Shown: positions 32,238 through 42,188 of the stretch, piece by piece
How the letters are laid out: the number at the start of each line of letters is the position of its first letter
Numbering within the stretch: position 1 is the first letter of the stretch
From: Ichthyosporea sp. XGB-2017a
Taxonomy: Eukaryota > Opisthokonta > Ichthyosporea
DNA: 47,054 bases
Assembly: GCA_002811675.1 (NCBI GenBank)
Contig: PDIM01000010.1
Location: 124,014 to 171,067 of the forward strand
Reading direction: 5' to 3'
The notes under the pieces: generated by a model
Seen by the model: only the letters and a program-made list of their open reading frames with translations
Database searches by the model: none
Told to the model about the DNA's origin: nothing
Translations under genes and position numbers: made by a program

Positions 32238-35200
32238 ATGGAGGCTGAAATGGCAGAGGTGATTGAGAAGAGCCCGTTGTCTTCCGTGGAGGACTCGGGT
32301 GGGATGGTGGGGCTTTTGTTACAGTTGTGTATGTGGGCATTGTCTGCGTTTGCACACTTGCTTTATCTGTTTTATAGTTTATGCTCCAGACTGATTCTTG
32401 CATTGGCAGCCATTCACTGGATTGTAAAGTACGCTTTGTGTGTGATGATTTTTGCAGCCTTGTTCCAATTTCAAAGGTTTGTTCGAAGGAAGCTTTTGAG
32501 GGAAAGATTGAGACATAAAGATGAAACAAAGCCATCTTTAAGGAAACGAGATACTGTTCTGAACTTTTCAAAGTCTGTAGTTAGAAGCTCAGCTAGTTTA
32601 CTGGCTGGAGGTGGGCTAACAAAGGTAAAGAGGAAAAAGAAGGATCGAAAAACAGCCCTGAAAGCTCTTCAGAACTTGAGGTATGCAGAGGCACCCCTTT
32701 CTGCCTTTAGTGAGCCACCTAGCGCATTCTTTGAGGCTTCTTCAAAGAAAATCTCTGCTGATGTCAGTGAAGCTGGGCTTCCTCCAGAGGTTATTTTTGT
32801 GCTCCGCTATTGTCGTATGTTTGGTCATTTCGAACAGAAGATTTTCAAAGAGATTTTCAAGAGCACTGAAACAAAGCAGATTGAAAAGGATGCCATTGTT
32901 TTACAGCCAGGTCAAGCTGATGATCGTATATATGTAGTTGTAGAAGGTGAATTGGAGCTGCATATGAAAGACTTGGACACTGGGGAACAATATTTTGTTC
33001 GCACTTTACGAGTAGGAGACAGTCTCACTTCTCTACTATCTGTTCTTGATGTTATAGTTGGCAATAGTTCCGTTGTGAAAACAGTTACTGTAAAAGCTGT
33101 TCAGCCTTCGAATTTGGCAGTTATTCCATCATCTTGCTTTCTTAATATATTTGAAAAGCATCCAGATTCACTTTCAAATATTGTTCGAATCATTTTGACA
33201 AGACTACAGAGAGTGACGTTTTTGAGTTTGTACAAGTTCTTTGGATTGACCCACAACCTCATTGTTTCACGGAAGGAAAGTGAAGAAAAGGGAAGTTCTC
33301 CTCATAGATCAAAGCTTAGAAGGACGAAAGGCCTCGTCACAACAGATAAAGGGAATCATTCGTCTCTATTAACAGCCGCAGCGGGAGATATCGCGGAATT
33401 GTTCGCTATTGATTCGAAAGAAATTGAGGCCTGTATTAAACTGGAAAACTTTTTTGCGAATTCAAAAGTCATTAGTCAAGGAATGCATGATTCAGGTGTC
33501 TACTTTTTGATTGAGGGGAAAATGGATGTTTATCTGAGGAATGCGGATGACGGAGAGGATCAATTTCTTTTCACCGTTGGGGAAGGTGGTATGGTAGGTC
33601 ACTTGGGGGTGTTAAGTGGTGACCCTTCTTTGATGACCGTTGTAGCAAAGGAGACAACTCTTGCAGCGAAAATTAGTAAAGTTGATTTTGAAAAAATGGC
33701 TAAAGCTAATCCCGCTTTTCTTTTGAACTGTGCTAGAGATCTTGTGGGTCAACTGTCTCCATTTGTAAGGCAAGTAGATTTTGGATTGGACTGGGTGAAT
33801 GTTCTTGCTGGGACGGGTATTTATACACAGAACGAGAAATCTGATAGCATTTATATAATTCTAAATGGAAGAGTTCGCTCGGTTGTGAAAGTGGCTGCAA
33901 CTGGAAAGAAAGAATTTGTCGAGGAATATGGGCGAGGGGAGCCTATTGGAGATGTTGAAATTTTGAAGGGTTGCCCTCGAAAAACCTCAGTACATGCTAT
34001 TCGAGACACTGAAATGATAAGAATACCAGTTGGACTTTTTCAAATGATTAATCATAAGTTTCCTAAGGTTTCTATGCATCTGAATAGTAGAATTGGGGAG
34101 CGTGTGCTTTCTTCGTTGGAGTCAGGTGGTTCCAAGCAAAAGTTTGACTATGGAGCGAACAAAAATGTGGCCACTGTAGCGATTGTGGGAGTAAGTAAAA
34201 AGGTTCCAACAACTCGATTTGCGGTGGAACTTAGTCATGCAATCAATCACATAGGGCCTTGCAAACTTTTGACATGGGAAACTGTAGAAGATGCCATGAA
34301 CGTAGATACTCCTTCCGCAAGCGAGTTTAAACTTCTTAGATGGTTGGAAGAACAAGAGGAGAATCATCGAATTGTTCTTTACTTGTGTGATTACGAGTGT
34401 ACGAGTTGGACTAATAGGTGTATTCGACAAGCTGATATTGTCCTGCTTGTTGGTCTTGGGGATGGGGACCCTTTGGAAAGAAGCCCTGTTGAGCTACATT
34501 GGGATTCGTTTGAAAATTTGGCTCAGAAGGAATTAGTCCTGCTTCATTCAATGAAAACAGATTCCCCTAAAGGCACAATTGATTGGCTGAATTGCCGTGA
34601 ATGGTGTTCTTCTCATCACCATGTAAGACTTAACCAGGATGTGTTGACTGACATTCATAACCTTGGTGGAAAATTCAGACACCAGAAGCCTAACGCACAC
34701 ATGACTGACATGGCGAGGCTGGCGAGACGTTTGACTGGGACTTCCATTGGTGTTGTTTTGGGTGGAGGGGGGGCGAGAGGCATATCTCATTTAGGAGTGT
34801 TAAAAGCGCTTGAGACTTTTAACATACCAGTTGATATGATTGGTGGCACAAGTATGGGGTCCTTCATTGGGGCCTTGTATGCCGAGGAAACGGATGTTGA
34901 GAAGTGCATACGAAGGTCACAGTCTTTTGCTGTGGAAATGGGTAATAATGTGAAGAAAATTTGGGATTTAACTTACCCTGTAACAGCAATGTTTAAAGGT
35001 GCTGCTTTTAACACCCTGATTAAATTGACATTTGGAGAAACCAAGCAAATTGAGGATTTATGGCTTCCTTACTACTGTATTACCACCGACATATCACACT
35101 ACAAAGAGCGTGTTCACAGACATGGTTGCCTGTGGAGGTATGTTAGAGGTAGCATGTCTCTGTCAGGATTTCTACCTCCTATTTGTGATCCTATAGATGG

Positions 35201-36007
35201 GCACATGCTTCTAGATGGTGGCTATGTAAACAACGTACCGGCGGACGTCATGAAAGGTAATGGCGCCCAGACTGTTATTGCGGTTGATGTGAGTTCTGCT
35301 GATGAAATGAACTTGCACGACTTTGGTGATGAGCTATCTGGATGGTGGCTTATTTGGAATAAGTGGAACCCTTTTCAAACAACAGTAAAGGTATGCAATG
35401 CTTGTTCTATGTTAGATACTGTTTTTCTAGGTTGGAAAGAAAAACGAGAAAAGACTAATTTTTGTTTCTTGTTTTACGTTGTGTTCTAACTATTATTGTG
35501 TAGGTTCCAACAATGGGAGAAATCCAAGATCGACTGGCTTATCTTGGAAATGTAAGACAAATGGAAGCCTTAAAGGCATCTGATGACATTCAATATCTTC
35601 GCCCCCCCATTGAACAGTATGGTACCTTGCAGTTTAAATCCCATAAAGATATATATGAAAGTAAGCCAAAATTCTAATTACGAGCACTTTTGCTCAATAG
35701 TTTGAAATGAGGACTGACTTTTTGTTTTTTTCCTTTATTGCTCATTCTATTGACTGTGATGTATATTATAGCTGGATTCAAATACGGCAAAGCTATTGTT
35801 CAGGACTGGATCGATAACGGGTTAACCTTAAACCTGTTGCTGGACAGAAATGGGACAAGGTATTATCTGGCCGATCTGGTTTGCGACCCGCATCAAACGG
35901 TAAGGACACTCAAGTCTTCGGTTTCGTTGAGCGGTTCGAAGACAGACTTACGGGATGTTTTGTCGGAAGAAGGCACTCCAAATCGCGAAAGAAAATTTAG
36001 CATCTGA
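32238..36007 (+). CDS. PNPLA6: Neuropathy-target-esterase-type lysophospholipase (PNPLA6/7)
   Basis: This ER-membrane serine hydrolase deacylates phosphatidylcholine and lysophosphatidylcholine. Exons 32238-35390, 35504-35660 and 35772-36007 (introns 113 and 111 nt, phases 0 and 1) encode 1,181 aa. I use ATG 32238 because the in-frame codon at 32229 is TTG. Hydrophobic segments at about residues 20-80 anchor the N-terminus. Three cyclic-nucleotide-binding-like domains follow (about 170-320, 390-510, 510-640), e.g. GQADDRIYVVVEGELELHM. The patatin domain has VVLGGGGARGISHLG (about 842), nucleophile Ser in GGTSMGS (about 872) and the catalytic Asp in LLDGGYVNNVPADV (about 993). Joining the exons restores KVPTMGEIQDRLAYLGNVRQ and YLRPPIEQY, as in NTE. 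The stop overlaps AATAAA, 24 bp from the TTC12 stop. Confidence 0.94.
35734..35739 (-). terminator. Candidate polyadenylation signal of TTC12 within an intron of the PNPLA6-like gene
   Basis: This is the first AATAAA on the minus strand after the TTC12 stop at 36032. It lies about 293 nt downstream, inside intron 2 (35661-35771) of the convergent gene. A nearer non-canonical signal cannot be excluded. Confidence 0.4.
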
Positions 36008-36012
36008 ATAAA
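36007..36012 (+). terminator. AATAAA overlapping the PNPLA6-like stop
   Basis: The final A of the TGA stop (36005-36007) is the first A of AATAAA. Cleavage downstream would fall at the end of TTC12 coding DNA. Confidence 0.5.
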
Positions 36013-36031
36013 ACACAGTGACATGCTATAC

Positions 36032-38536
36032 TTATAGTGACTGAGCTGACATTCTACTGTGCAGAATTTCTATTCCCCTTAGCTCTCTTATTTGGGGCAG
36101 GGTTTCTGGGTTTGATTTGGCAATTCTTGCCAAGCATATCGCTGCATTTTTTTGCAGGGGGCATGGGTCGAGTTTCGCAAAATCAATTAACAATGGTATA
36201 GGATCCTTGGCCAGCAGACGCTCACAAAGAGACCTCTTTGTTACTATATTCGAAACAATAAGAACAGAATTTGTTGAAATACCGCGGGAACCCTTAGCCA
36301 TTAGGTCCACAAATATTTCAGGCTCACTTAGTGCTTCTAACTTTGAAACAAAGTCTTCCTTTAGAGAGCAGGCGGCTATGCATCTTAAAAGATAATCGGT
36401 CAACGGGTCTTTAGCAGCACTGTCTTCGCCTTTGACTGTGGAAATCATGGAGAGCATTTCTTCAACCAACCCATCAGTTTCATAAATAACGGGTACAGTT
36501 TTACTGTCATTGCACAGTCGGCTCAACAAGCCCACCGCCCTTTCCATAATAAGGTTATTTCCTTTCAACCCAACAATAATGCGACCCAAACTGGTAATAT
36601 TCCCTTCAGAAGCAAGCAAGGACCTACACTTAGGCTGAAGGGATAAGTTCATGAGGAAGCCAAGGAGCGTAACCAAAACTGAAACCTTTTTTGAATTGTT
36701 TGCATTGCTTCCAGATTTGAATAGGCTGTTTCCTAGCTGTCCTGCTACGGTAATATATAACTCGAGATAGGTCTTCTTCACAAGTAGATCCCGAAGGGAA
36801 GAACTCATGGATATATTACAAAGCGCAGAGAGGCATATCTCTAAGTGTGAAATTTGCTGAACAGACATTTTAGCACCTGCTTTTTCACTCTTATCATCTT
36901 TGTAAACACAGCTCTTCATTATTTGGTGAATTCTACATAGCAAACCAGTTTCTGCTTTGCATTGTTTTGAAAGCCACAAATGGGATAATTCGTGCTCCGC
37001 TGCAAGTATACCAATAAATTCCATCACCTTGGCGCGAATGTCAGGATAAGAATCATCACTCAGCCCTTCCATGAAAACATCACATACAGTTGCTGTAATC
37101 TTTTTGGACTTTACCAGCTGTTTTCTTACATCTTTGAATGCACGTGAGATAGCAACGAGCAGTTCAACAAAGTCTTCTTGAACTTTTCTTTCAAACTCTC
37201 TTTCCGGAATGTTATGCAATGTTTCAAGCATTTCACAAACCCAAAGGGAATTTTTGGCCATATGCAGAGAATTCAAATTCTCATTATCGCACACATGCTT
37301 TAAAAGATTTAAGAATTCCCTACAGAACATATATTCAAGAACATAAACCTCATCTGAAGATTTTTCAGGTTTGTCTGTGAATAGTGATAGATGCTTTTTG
37401 AGTATATGATTGCACTTCACTAGATCAAAGCCTCCCCGAAGGCGGAACAGTACTTTGGCATCATGACTATTAAGAAGATTTCCCAGCTTTTCAATTGATT
37501 GAATCAACACAGATGGAGGTTTGTCAGATGTCTGAAGTTCTTTAATAATTGCTTCAATCTCAGACGACCATTTTTTGTCCTTTTCTCCCAACGACAGGAT
37601 CCTCATTTCTTCCTCCAAGACGGTCTTCTCCTTTTGAATTTCTTTTACGCACTTTTCCACCTCTTCCCTGTCACTTGGTTTAAGTTTTTTATCCAGAGCC
37701 TCTTGAAGTGCAGTCAAAGCTTCAGCGTACATTCTCTTTTCTCTGTACACGATGCTTTTCTTTACATAAGCTTTCACGAACATTGGATCAAGCTCAATAG
37801 CCTTCTCGGAATCTTGCAAAACATTATCAAGCTTACCCACTTTGAGGAATGCTTGGGCTCTATTTGTGAAATATGATGCTTGGGGAGTTTTTGCAATCGC
37901 TTGATTGTAGTAATTGATTGCGTCATAGTACTTTCCGCGTTTGTAGGAGTCATTCCCTTGCTCTTTCAGCCCCTCTGCTTTCGTCAACAATTCTTTCTGC
38001 TTTCTTTTTCTTTCTTCCGATTGGGTTTCTAAATCGTTCATAAACTTATCAGCTTCACTTCCTGGGGCAACGTTTGGTCGAGGTACATCCTCGTCTTCAA
38101 ACTGTGGTACTTCTACATTCGCAAACCCCGAATAATCAATCAAGCCTTCGGAATTTAAGCCTCTAACTTTAGACGCAGCTGAAGCGGCAGTCTTCTCTAC
38201 CTCTTCCTCGTTAGGTATATCGATGACATTTGTGACATTTGTCTTTGATGGCACTTTTAGTTGCTTCGCAACTGGAGGGCAAATGTTCTCAGAGTCTCCT
38301 TCAGGTTTGGGGAATGCTAAAAGAGATTGCCTCTCTTTTGATCCAATGTCAATCTTTGGACTGCTTTTTTTTTGTTTCTTGGAGGAGCCGTGTTTCAAGG
38401 CATTCACATCGACCACATCTTCCAAGTCATCAGGAACATTCTCAGGATCAAGCTCACCTGCTTTCAGCCCTTTTACAATTTTATCCAAATTATTCACTTT
38501 CTCCAAAAAGCTTTCCAAATCCTCAGCGTCTTCCAT
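36032..38536 (-). CDS. TTC12: TTC12, axonemal dynein assembly factor
   Basis: TTC12 is a cytoplasmic TPR/armadillo protein needed to assemble axonemal dynein arms. The single exon encodes 834 aa (human about 705). I chose ATG 38536, giving MEDAEDLESFLEKVNNL, because the family starts this way; the upstream in-frame extension is hydrophobic and atypical. Residues about 40-170 are a low-complexity charged linker. TPRs follow at about 185-300 (LKEQGNDSYKRGKYYDAINY, YFTNRAQAFLKVGKLDNVLQ, VKAYVKKSIVYREKRMYAEA). The rest is a helical armadillo-like array (CLSALCNISMSSSLRDLL, LVTLLGFLMNLSLQPKC, AVGLLSRLCND). The end, AAICLARIAKSN then LRGIEILHSRM, matches the TTC12 C-terminus. UNC45-type chaperones are the nearest alternative, but the ends fit TTC12. 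It is divergent from the DnaJ gene. Confidence 0.87.
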   Translation of the reverse strand: MEDAEDLESFLEKVNNLDKIVKGLKAGELDPENVPDDLEDVVDVNALKHGSSKKQKKSSPKIDIGSKERQSLLAFPKPEGDSENICPPVAKQLKVPSKTNVTNVIDIPNEEEVEKTAASAASKVRGLNSEGLIDYSGFANVEVPQFEDEDVPRPNVAPGSEADKFMNDLETQSEERKRKQKELLTKAEGLKEQGNDSYKRGKYYDAINYYNQAIAKTPQASYFTNRAQAFLKVGKLDNVLQDSEKAIELDPMFVKAYVKKSIVYREKRMYAEALTALQEALDKKLKPSDREEVEKCVKEIQKEKTVLEEEMRILSLGEKDKKWSSEIEAIIKELQTSDKPPSVLIQSIEKLGNLLNSHDAKVLFRLRGGFDLVKCNHILKKHLSLFTDKPEKSSDEVYVLEYMFCREFLNLLKHVCDNENLNSLHMAKNSLWVCEMLETLHNIPEREFERKVQEDFVELLVAISRAFKDVRKQLVKSKKITATVCDVFMEGLSDDSYPDIRAKVMEFIGILAAEHELSHLWLSKQCKAETGLLCRIHQIMKSCVYKDDKSEKAGAKMSVQQISHLEICLSALCNISMSSSLRDLLVKKTYLELYITVAGQLGNSLFKSGSNANNSKKVSVLVTLLGFLMNLSLQPKCRSLLASEGNITSLGRIIVGLKGNNLIMERAVGLLSRLCNDSKTVPVIYETDGLVEEMLSMISTVKGEDSAAKDPLTDYLLRCIAACSLKEDFVSKLEALSEPEIFVDLMAKGSRGISTNSVLIVSNIVTKRSLCERLLAKDPIPLLIDFAKLDPCPLQKNAAICLARIAKSNPETLPQIRELRGIEILHSRMSAQSL

Positions 38537-38893
38537 TTTGTTAAAGTCACCAGTATAGGAAAAAAGAAACAGAATTCTCAAAAGAGTAAAATCAAAGCAG
38601 CGCAACACTCAATGAATGGGACTCAGCTCGGATCTCAAAGAAATCTTTAGCATTTAGCCAATCCATTCAAGTTTTAAGACAACAGCATCGAATATTCTGG
38701 CACAAAAGAAAGAGAAAGAAAAGAGGTAGAGAGTAGAAAAGTCAAATTTAGAATGCATTCCAAAGGCCCATCTCATAGTCGCTCTAGGGTAAAGGTTTAT
38801 AACTTCTGAGAATCTATTATATATAGGGAGTGAGCCTTGTCCACACTCAGCCAATCACAACCTTCCACGGAGTCCCTGCATGATCATGCATGG

Positions 38894-38930
<37 letters not shown>

Positions 38931-39235
38931 TTTTTTTTTTTTTTTTTTTTTCTGATATATAATTTGGGTTGTTTGTTTACATTTTTTTGGTGGTTCATTT
39001 CATTAGCCCCAGCTGCTGCTGCTTCTTCCCCTCCCTCCCCTTGAAGGTGTGTGTTCTGCTATTTGTGTGGATGCATAAAGTGGATGTTTGTTGAGTGACC
39101 AAAGTCCAATCTATCGGCTCAAACAAGCTCCGATTGTTATAGTGTGTGCGTGTGCGGATTGTTTGTGTGGAAGGGCGAGCGCGAGTAGGACAGGATAGTG
39201 TATTCACTTTGTTTTGTTGCGAAAAGGACTTGAAA
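38537..39235. other. Head-to-head promoter of TTC12 and the DnaJ gene
   Basis: It holds a TATA-like TATATATA near 38815-38825, a perfect 14-bp palindrome TGCATGATCATGCA (38877-38890), two long T runs (38895-38923 and 38931-38951), TATATAA near 38955, and several TGTGTG motifs between 39047 and 39170. No other gene is supported. Confidence 0.6.
38895..38951. repeat. Poly-T double tract
   Basis: A 29-base T run and a 21-base T run are separated by AATTTGG. Run lengths this long are prone to assembly and sequencing error. Confidence 0.9.
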
Positions 39236-40618
39236 ATGTTTAATCGAAACTCTAAGCTTGTGCTGCTTGCTGTTTTCACAGTATTGCTATTGGCGGTTTG
39301 CCAGGAAGTCATTTCAGGACGTGACTTCTACGCTATCTTGGGTGTTGACAAAGGAGCAAGCACCCAGCAAATTCGAAGAGCCTATCGAAAGTTAGCAAAG
39401 GAACATCATCCCGATGCGAATAAGGGAGATGAAAGTTCTCAGGAAAAGTTTAAAGAAATTGCTGCAGGTAAGAGAAGCTGCGAACTGTATTTTAACTATG
39501 ACCCGAAAGCGATGACTAACGCAATTTTGTGTATTTCTGCTAACTGAAACACATTGCTATGCTTTGTTTTAGCTTATGAGGTTCTATCTGACGAAGAAAA
39601 ACGACAAATATATGACCAGCATGGCGAAGAAGGATTGAATAACAATAACAGGGGTGGTGGTGGAGATATGTTTGATGGTTTCTTCAACTTTGGCAACCGC
39701 CGAGGTGAACAGAAGGGGCATAATATTGGAGCTCAATTGTCTGTTACGCTTGAAGACCTTTTCAATGGAAATGTATTTTCTGTTGAAGTTGATAAGCAAA
39801 TACTTTGCCCACATTGTCGAGGTTCAGGCGCTAAAGATGCAGACCATGTACATAAGTGTAATGAGTGCGGAGGGCAGGGAGTAAAGATTATGCGACAACA
39901 GGTGGCTCCCGGTTTCTTCCAGCAGTATCAAACCACGTGCCCCAAATGTGGAGGTAAAGGAAAGATCATTACTGCGAAATGCCCCCACTGCCAAGGCAAA
40001 AAGGTGAAGCGCGGCCGTAACGTGCTTGACATTTCTGTGGAAAGAGGAATGGCTGATGGTGAAAATATTGTTTTCCCCAAACAGTCTGACCAATCTCCTG
40101 ACGCGCCCCCCGGTGACTTGGTGTTTGTTGTTCGCACTCAACCTCATCCCGTATTCGAGCGACGCGGAATGAATCTTTATATGAAAATGACTATTACTCT
40201 TGCGGAAGCCCTTCTTGGATTTGAGAAGAAGATCAAACATTTGGATAACAGCTATGTATCAATTTCTAGGCGCGAAGTGACTCAACCAGGGTATGTACTG
40301 ACTCTTCCCGAAGAGGGAATGCCCAAACATAACTTCCCCTCGGAGCGTGGTGATTTGTTTATTGAGTTTCAAGTTATTCTTCCAACATCCTTGGAGCACT
40401 TGAATACTGCAACAAGCTCTTTGCCCAAGGAAGAGGTTGCCAAGAAAAAGAAGGATCTGTTGGAGATATTGTATGATGCAGAGTATGAAAAGAATACCCA
40501 ACTCAAAACCGTTTTGGATAAAGTTTTGCGCATTACCAGCGACGAATCTTTTGCTGCTCGCGCTGTTCATGTTGATGAAGATGAAGAAGACGAAGGATTG
40601 TATCATGACGAATTGTAA
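39236..40618 (+). CDS. ER-lumenal DnaJ (Scj1/ERdj3-like Hsp40) with HDEL
   Basis: This J-protein would recruit the ER Hsp70 BiP to unfolded clients. Exons 39236-39467 and 39573-40618 (intron 105 nt, phase 1) encode 425 aa. The signal peptide is residues 1-28 (hydrophobic core [14 protein letters not shown]). The J domain spans 30-95 with HPD at 58-60. A Gly/Asn-rich linker is followed by four zinc-binding repeats [24 protein letters not shown] and CPHCQGKK; the last lacks the final Gly. Client-binding domains then include [20 protein letters not shown]. The acidic tail ends in HDEL, the ER-retrieval signal. An in-frame ATG-less extension upstream was rejected because signal-peptide placement needs the ATG at 39236. 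AATAAA follows at 40702. The four Cys repeats favour a Scj1/type I architecture. Confidence 0.95.
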
Positions 40619-40701
40619 ATTAGTACGAGGCAAGTGGTTGTAGTGAATTTGGACATATTTTGTGTATTTAGCAGAGCCCCAAAGCTCTTGTGAAGATATT
40701 C

Positions 40702-40711
40702 AATAAATAAA
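40702..40711 (+). terminator. Polyadenylation signals of the DnaJ gene
   Basis: Two overlapping AATAAA hexamers lie 84-93 nt after the stop, in the gap before the convergent small gene. Confidence 0.7.
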
Positions 40712-40736
40712 AACTAGGCCATATTCTTGTAGTATT

Positions 40737-41069
40737 TTAGTAGTACCAGAAACTAGAAGCGCGCTTAAATATTGTTCTCAGAAAGGATATTAGAAATTTA
40801 GCAAAGCCGTCCAGCTCTGCTAATTGGCTGTTAAAGAACCATTCAAAATTGGTGGTTAAATCAATGAAGCGTGTTTTGGAATAGGTATCAAAATCGTAGT
40901 CTCTCTTCAACAATCCTCTTTCGCTAATCACCCCTTCCGTGCCATGAAATTCCCCAGTTGACATAAGCGGGGCAGCAAGAGCAAGTTGCACAACAAAGAC
41001 AAAAGCAATAGACAATAGCACAACTGCTCTTCCAGATGCGCGGCGCCCATGCAGATTTGTCCAAATCAT
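40737..41069 (-). CDS. Small signal-peptide or single-pass membrane protein, 110 aa
   Basis: A single open frame starts at ATG 41069. After a basic start (MIWTNLHGRRASGR) comes a hydrophobic stretch at residues 15-33 (AVVLLSIAFVFVVQLALAAP) with an Ala-x-Ala-like cleavage context. A hydrophilic part with a dibasic Lys-Arg follows (RGLLKRDYDFDTYSKTRF), and the end is aromatic (FWYY). No family is recognised. Its place in the strictly alternating gene order, head-to-head with TBCB across 347 bp, supports it being a real gene. No AATAAA was seen close after the stop on this strand. Confidence 0.5.
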   Translation of the reverse strand: MIWTNLHGRRASGRAVVLLSIAFVFVVQLALAAPLMSTGEFHGTEGVISERGLLKRDYDFDTYSKTRFIDLTTNFEWFFNSQLAELDGFAKFLISFLRTIFKRASSFWYY

Positions 41070-41416
41070 GCTAGAATTGATTCAATCATGAATTTAAACT
41101 AATTGCAATACAAACCAATCCCCCTCTCTTGACCTTTGAATCTAAATTTACGAAAACCAGACTGCGGAGTGAAAGAAGTAGGAACACTTTTTGGCCAGAA
41201 TAATATAATAAAAAAGAAAAGAAAAAATAAAAGTGAAAAAGATAAAATGAAAATTTGAATGATCAAAATTCCACAGCCGTGTCGACGTTTTGCTGTGTGT
41301 TGTGTGTTTGCGTTATTTCAATTTGTTTAACAAATCTTGAAGAAAGGTAAAGAAGCAAGGGCAGTGTTGGATATATTTTAGTTTAAGTTGTATAATCTTA
41401 AGAAGAGAAAATCAAA
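41070..41416. other. Head-to-head promoter of the small protein and TBCB
   Basis: This AT-rich gap includes an A-rich purine stretch around 41205-41255 and TGCTGTGTGTTGTGTG near 41290, 120 nt before the TBCB start. No gene is seen. Confidence 0.5.
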
Positions 41417-42130
41417 ATGACCATGGATATTGTTACTGTGTTTGTTACGAGCTCGGTGAATACCTTCTCGTCAGAAAGACGCTACGACAAAGCTACCACT
41501 ATCGGGAAACTGAAGGAAAAGTTAGAGCTCATTACTGGAGCTAGCTTTGCCAATATGAAGCTGCAGCTGTTTTCAGACAAAGATGTGCTTCTGTGTGATA
41601 TGAATGAAGATGAGAGGCCCATAGGATTCTACCCGGTCCAAGAGTTTTATCGCATCCATGTAATCGATACAAATCCTTATGTGCAGAAAGGCGAGTTTGA
41701 AGATACATCCCGCGTAGAAAAAATGGAAATGACCGAGGAGGAATATGCAAATAAGCAGGATACCGTTAGGGCTTTTAAAATGAGGAACAAGATGGGAAGA
41801 TTTGCGGATGATTATGAAGAGAAAAAAAAGGCTAAAGAAGATGCCGAAGCAGAGCTTGCGTCTAAAATCAATGTTGGCGAACGTTGTGAAATTGCCGTGA
41901 AGGGGGCTCCCACTCGTAGAGGCACAGTGATGTATGTAGGGAAAACAAGCTTTAAAGATGGAAGTTGGGTTGGGGTTCAATACGACGAGCCTGTTGGAAA
42001 GAATGATGGAAGTGTCGAGGGTAAGAAATACTTTAGCTGTCCTCCTAAATTCGGGGGTTTTGTTAAGCCAAGTGCAGTGACGGTAGGCGATTTTCCAGAG
42101 GAAGAGCTCTTTTCTGATGATGAAATGTAA
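41417..42130 (+). CDS. TBCB: Tubulin-folding cofactor B
   Basis: TBCB binds alpha-tubulin during folding and, with TBCE, helps dissociate tubulin dimers. The single exon encodes 237 aa (human 244). Residues 4-85 form the ubiquitin-like domain (VTVFVTSS through FYRIHVIDTNP). A charged helical linker follows (about 95-145, MEMTEEEYANKQDTVRAFK). The CAP-Gly domain is at about 150-225, with GTVMYVGKTSFKDGSWVGVQ and the signature GKNDGSVEGKKYFSC then GGFVKPSAV. The tail is acidic and ends DDEM, where animal TBCB ends with a DEI/EEY-like tubulin-mimic motif; the final aromatic or Ile is replaced by Met here. Its polyadenylation signal lies within an intron of the convergent cysteinyl-tRNA synthetase gene. 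Confidence 0.94.
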   Translation: MTMDIVTVFVTSSVNTFSSERRYDKATTIGKLKEKLELITGASFANMKLQLFSDKDVLLCDMNEDERPIGFYPVQEFYRIHVIDTNPYVQKGEFEDTSRVEKMEMTEEEYANKQDTVRAFKMRNKMGRFADDYEEKKKAKEDAEAELASKINVGERCEIAVKGAPTRRGTVMYVGKTSFKDGSWVGVQYDEPVGKNDGSVEGKKYFSCPPKFGGFVKPSAVTVGDFPEEELFSDDEM

Positions 42131-42182
42131 AGAAAAAAAGAAACAAAAAAAGGAAAACTTACAACTTGATGAATTTCGCGTC

Positions 42183-42188
42183 TTTATT
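42183..42188 (-). terminator. AATAAA overlapping the cysteinyl-tRNA synthetase stop
   Basis: The TAA stop (42189-42187) shares two bases with AATAAA (42188-42183) on the minus strand. Confidence 0.5.

Noticed and set aside
38537..38608. 24-residue upstream extension of TTC12
   Set aside because: The family begins at the acidic MEDAEDLESF sequence, and the extension is hydrophobic and unlike TTC12.
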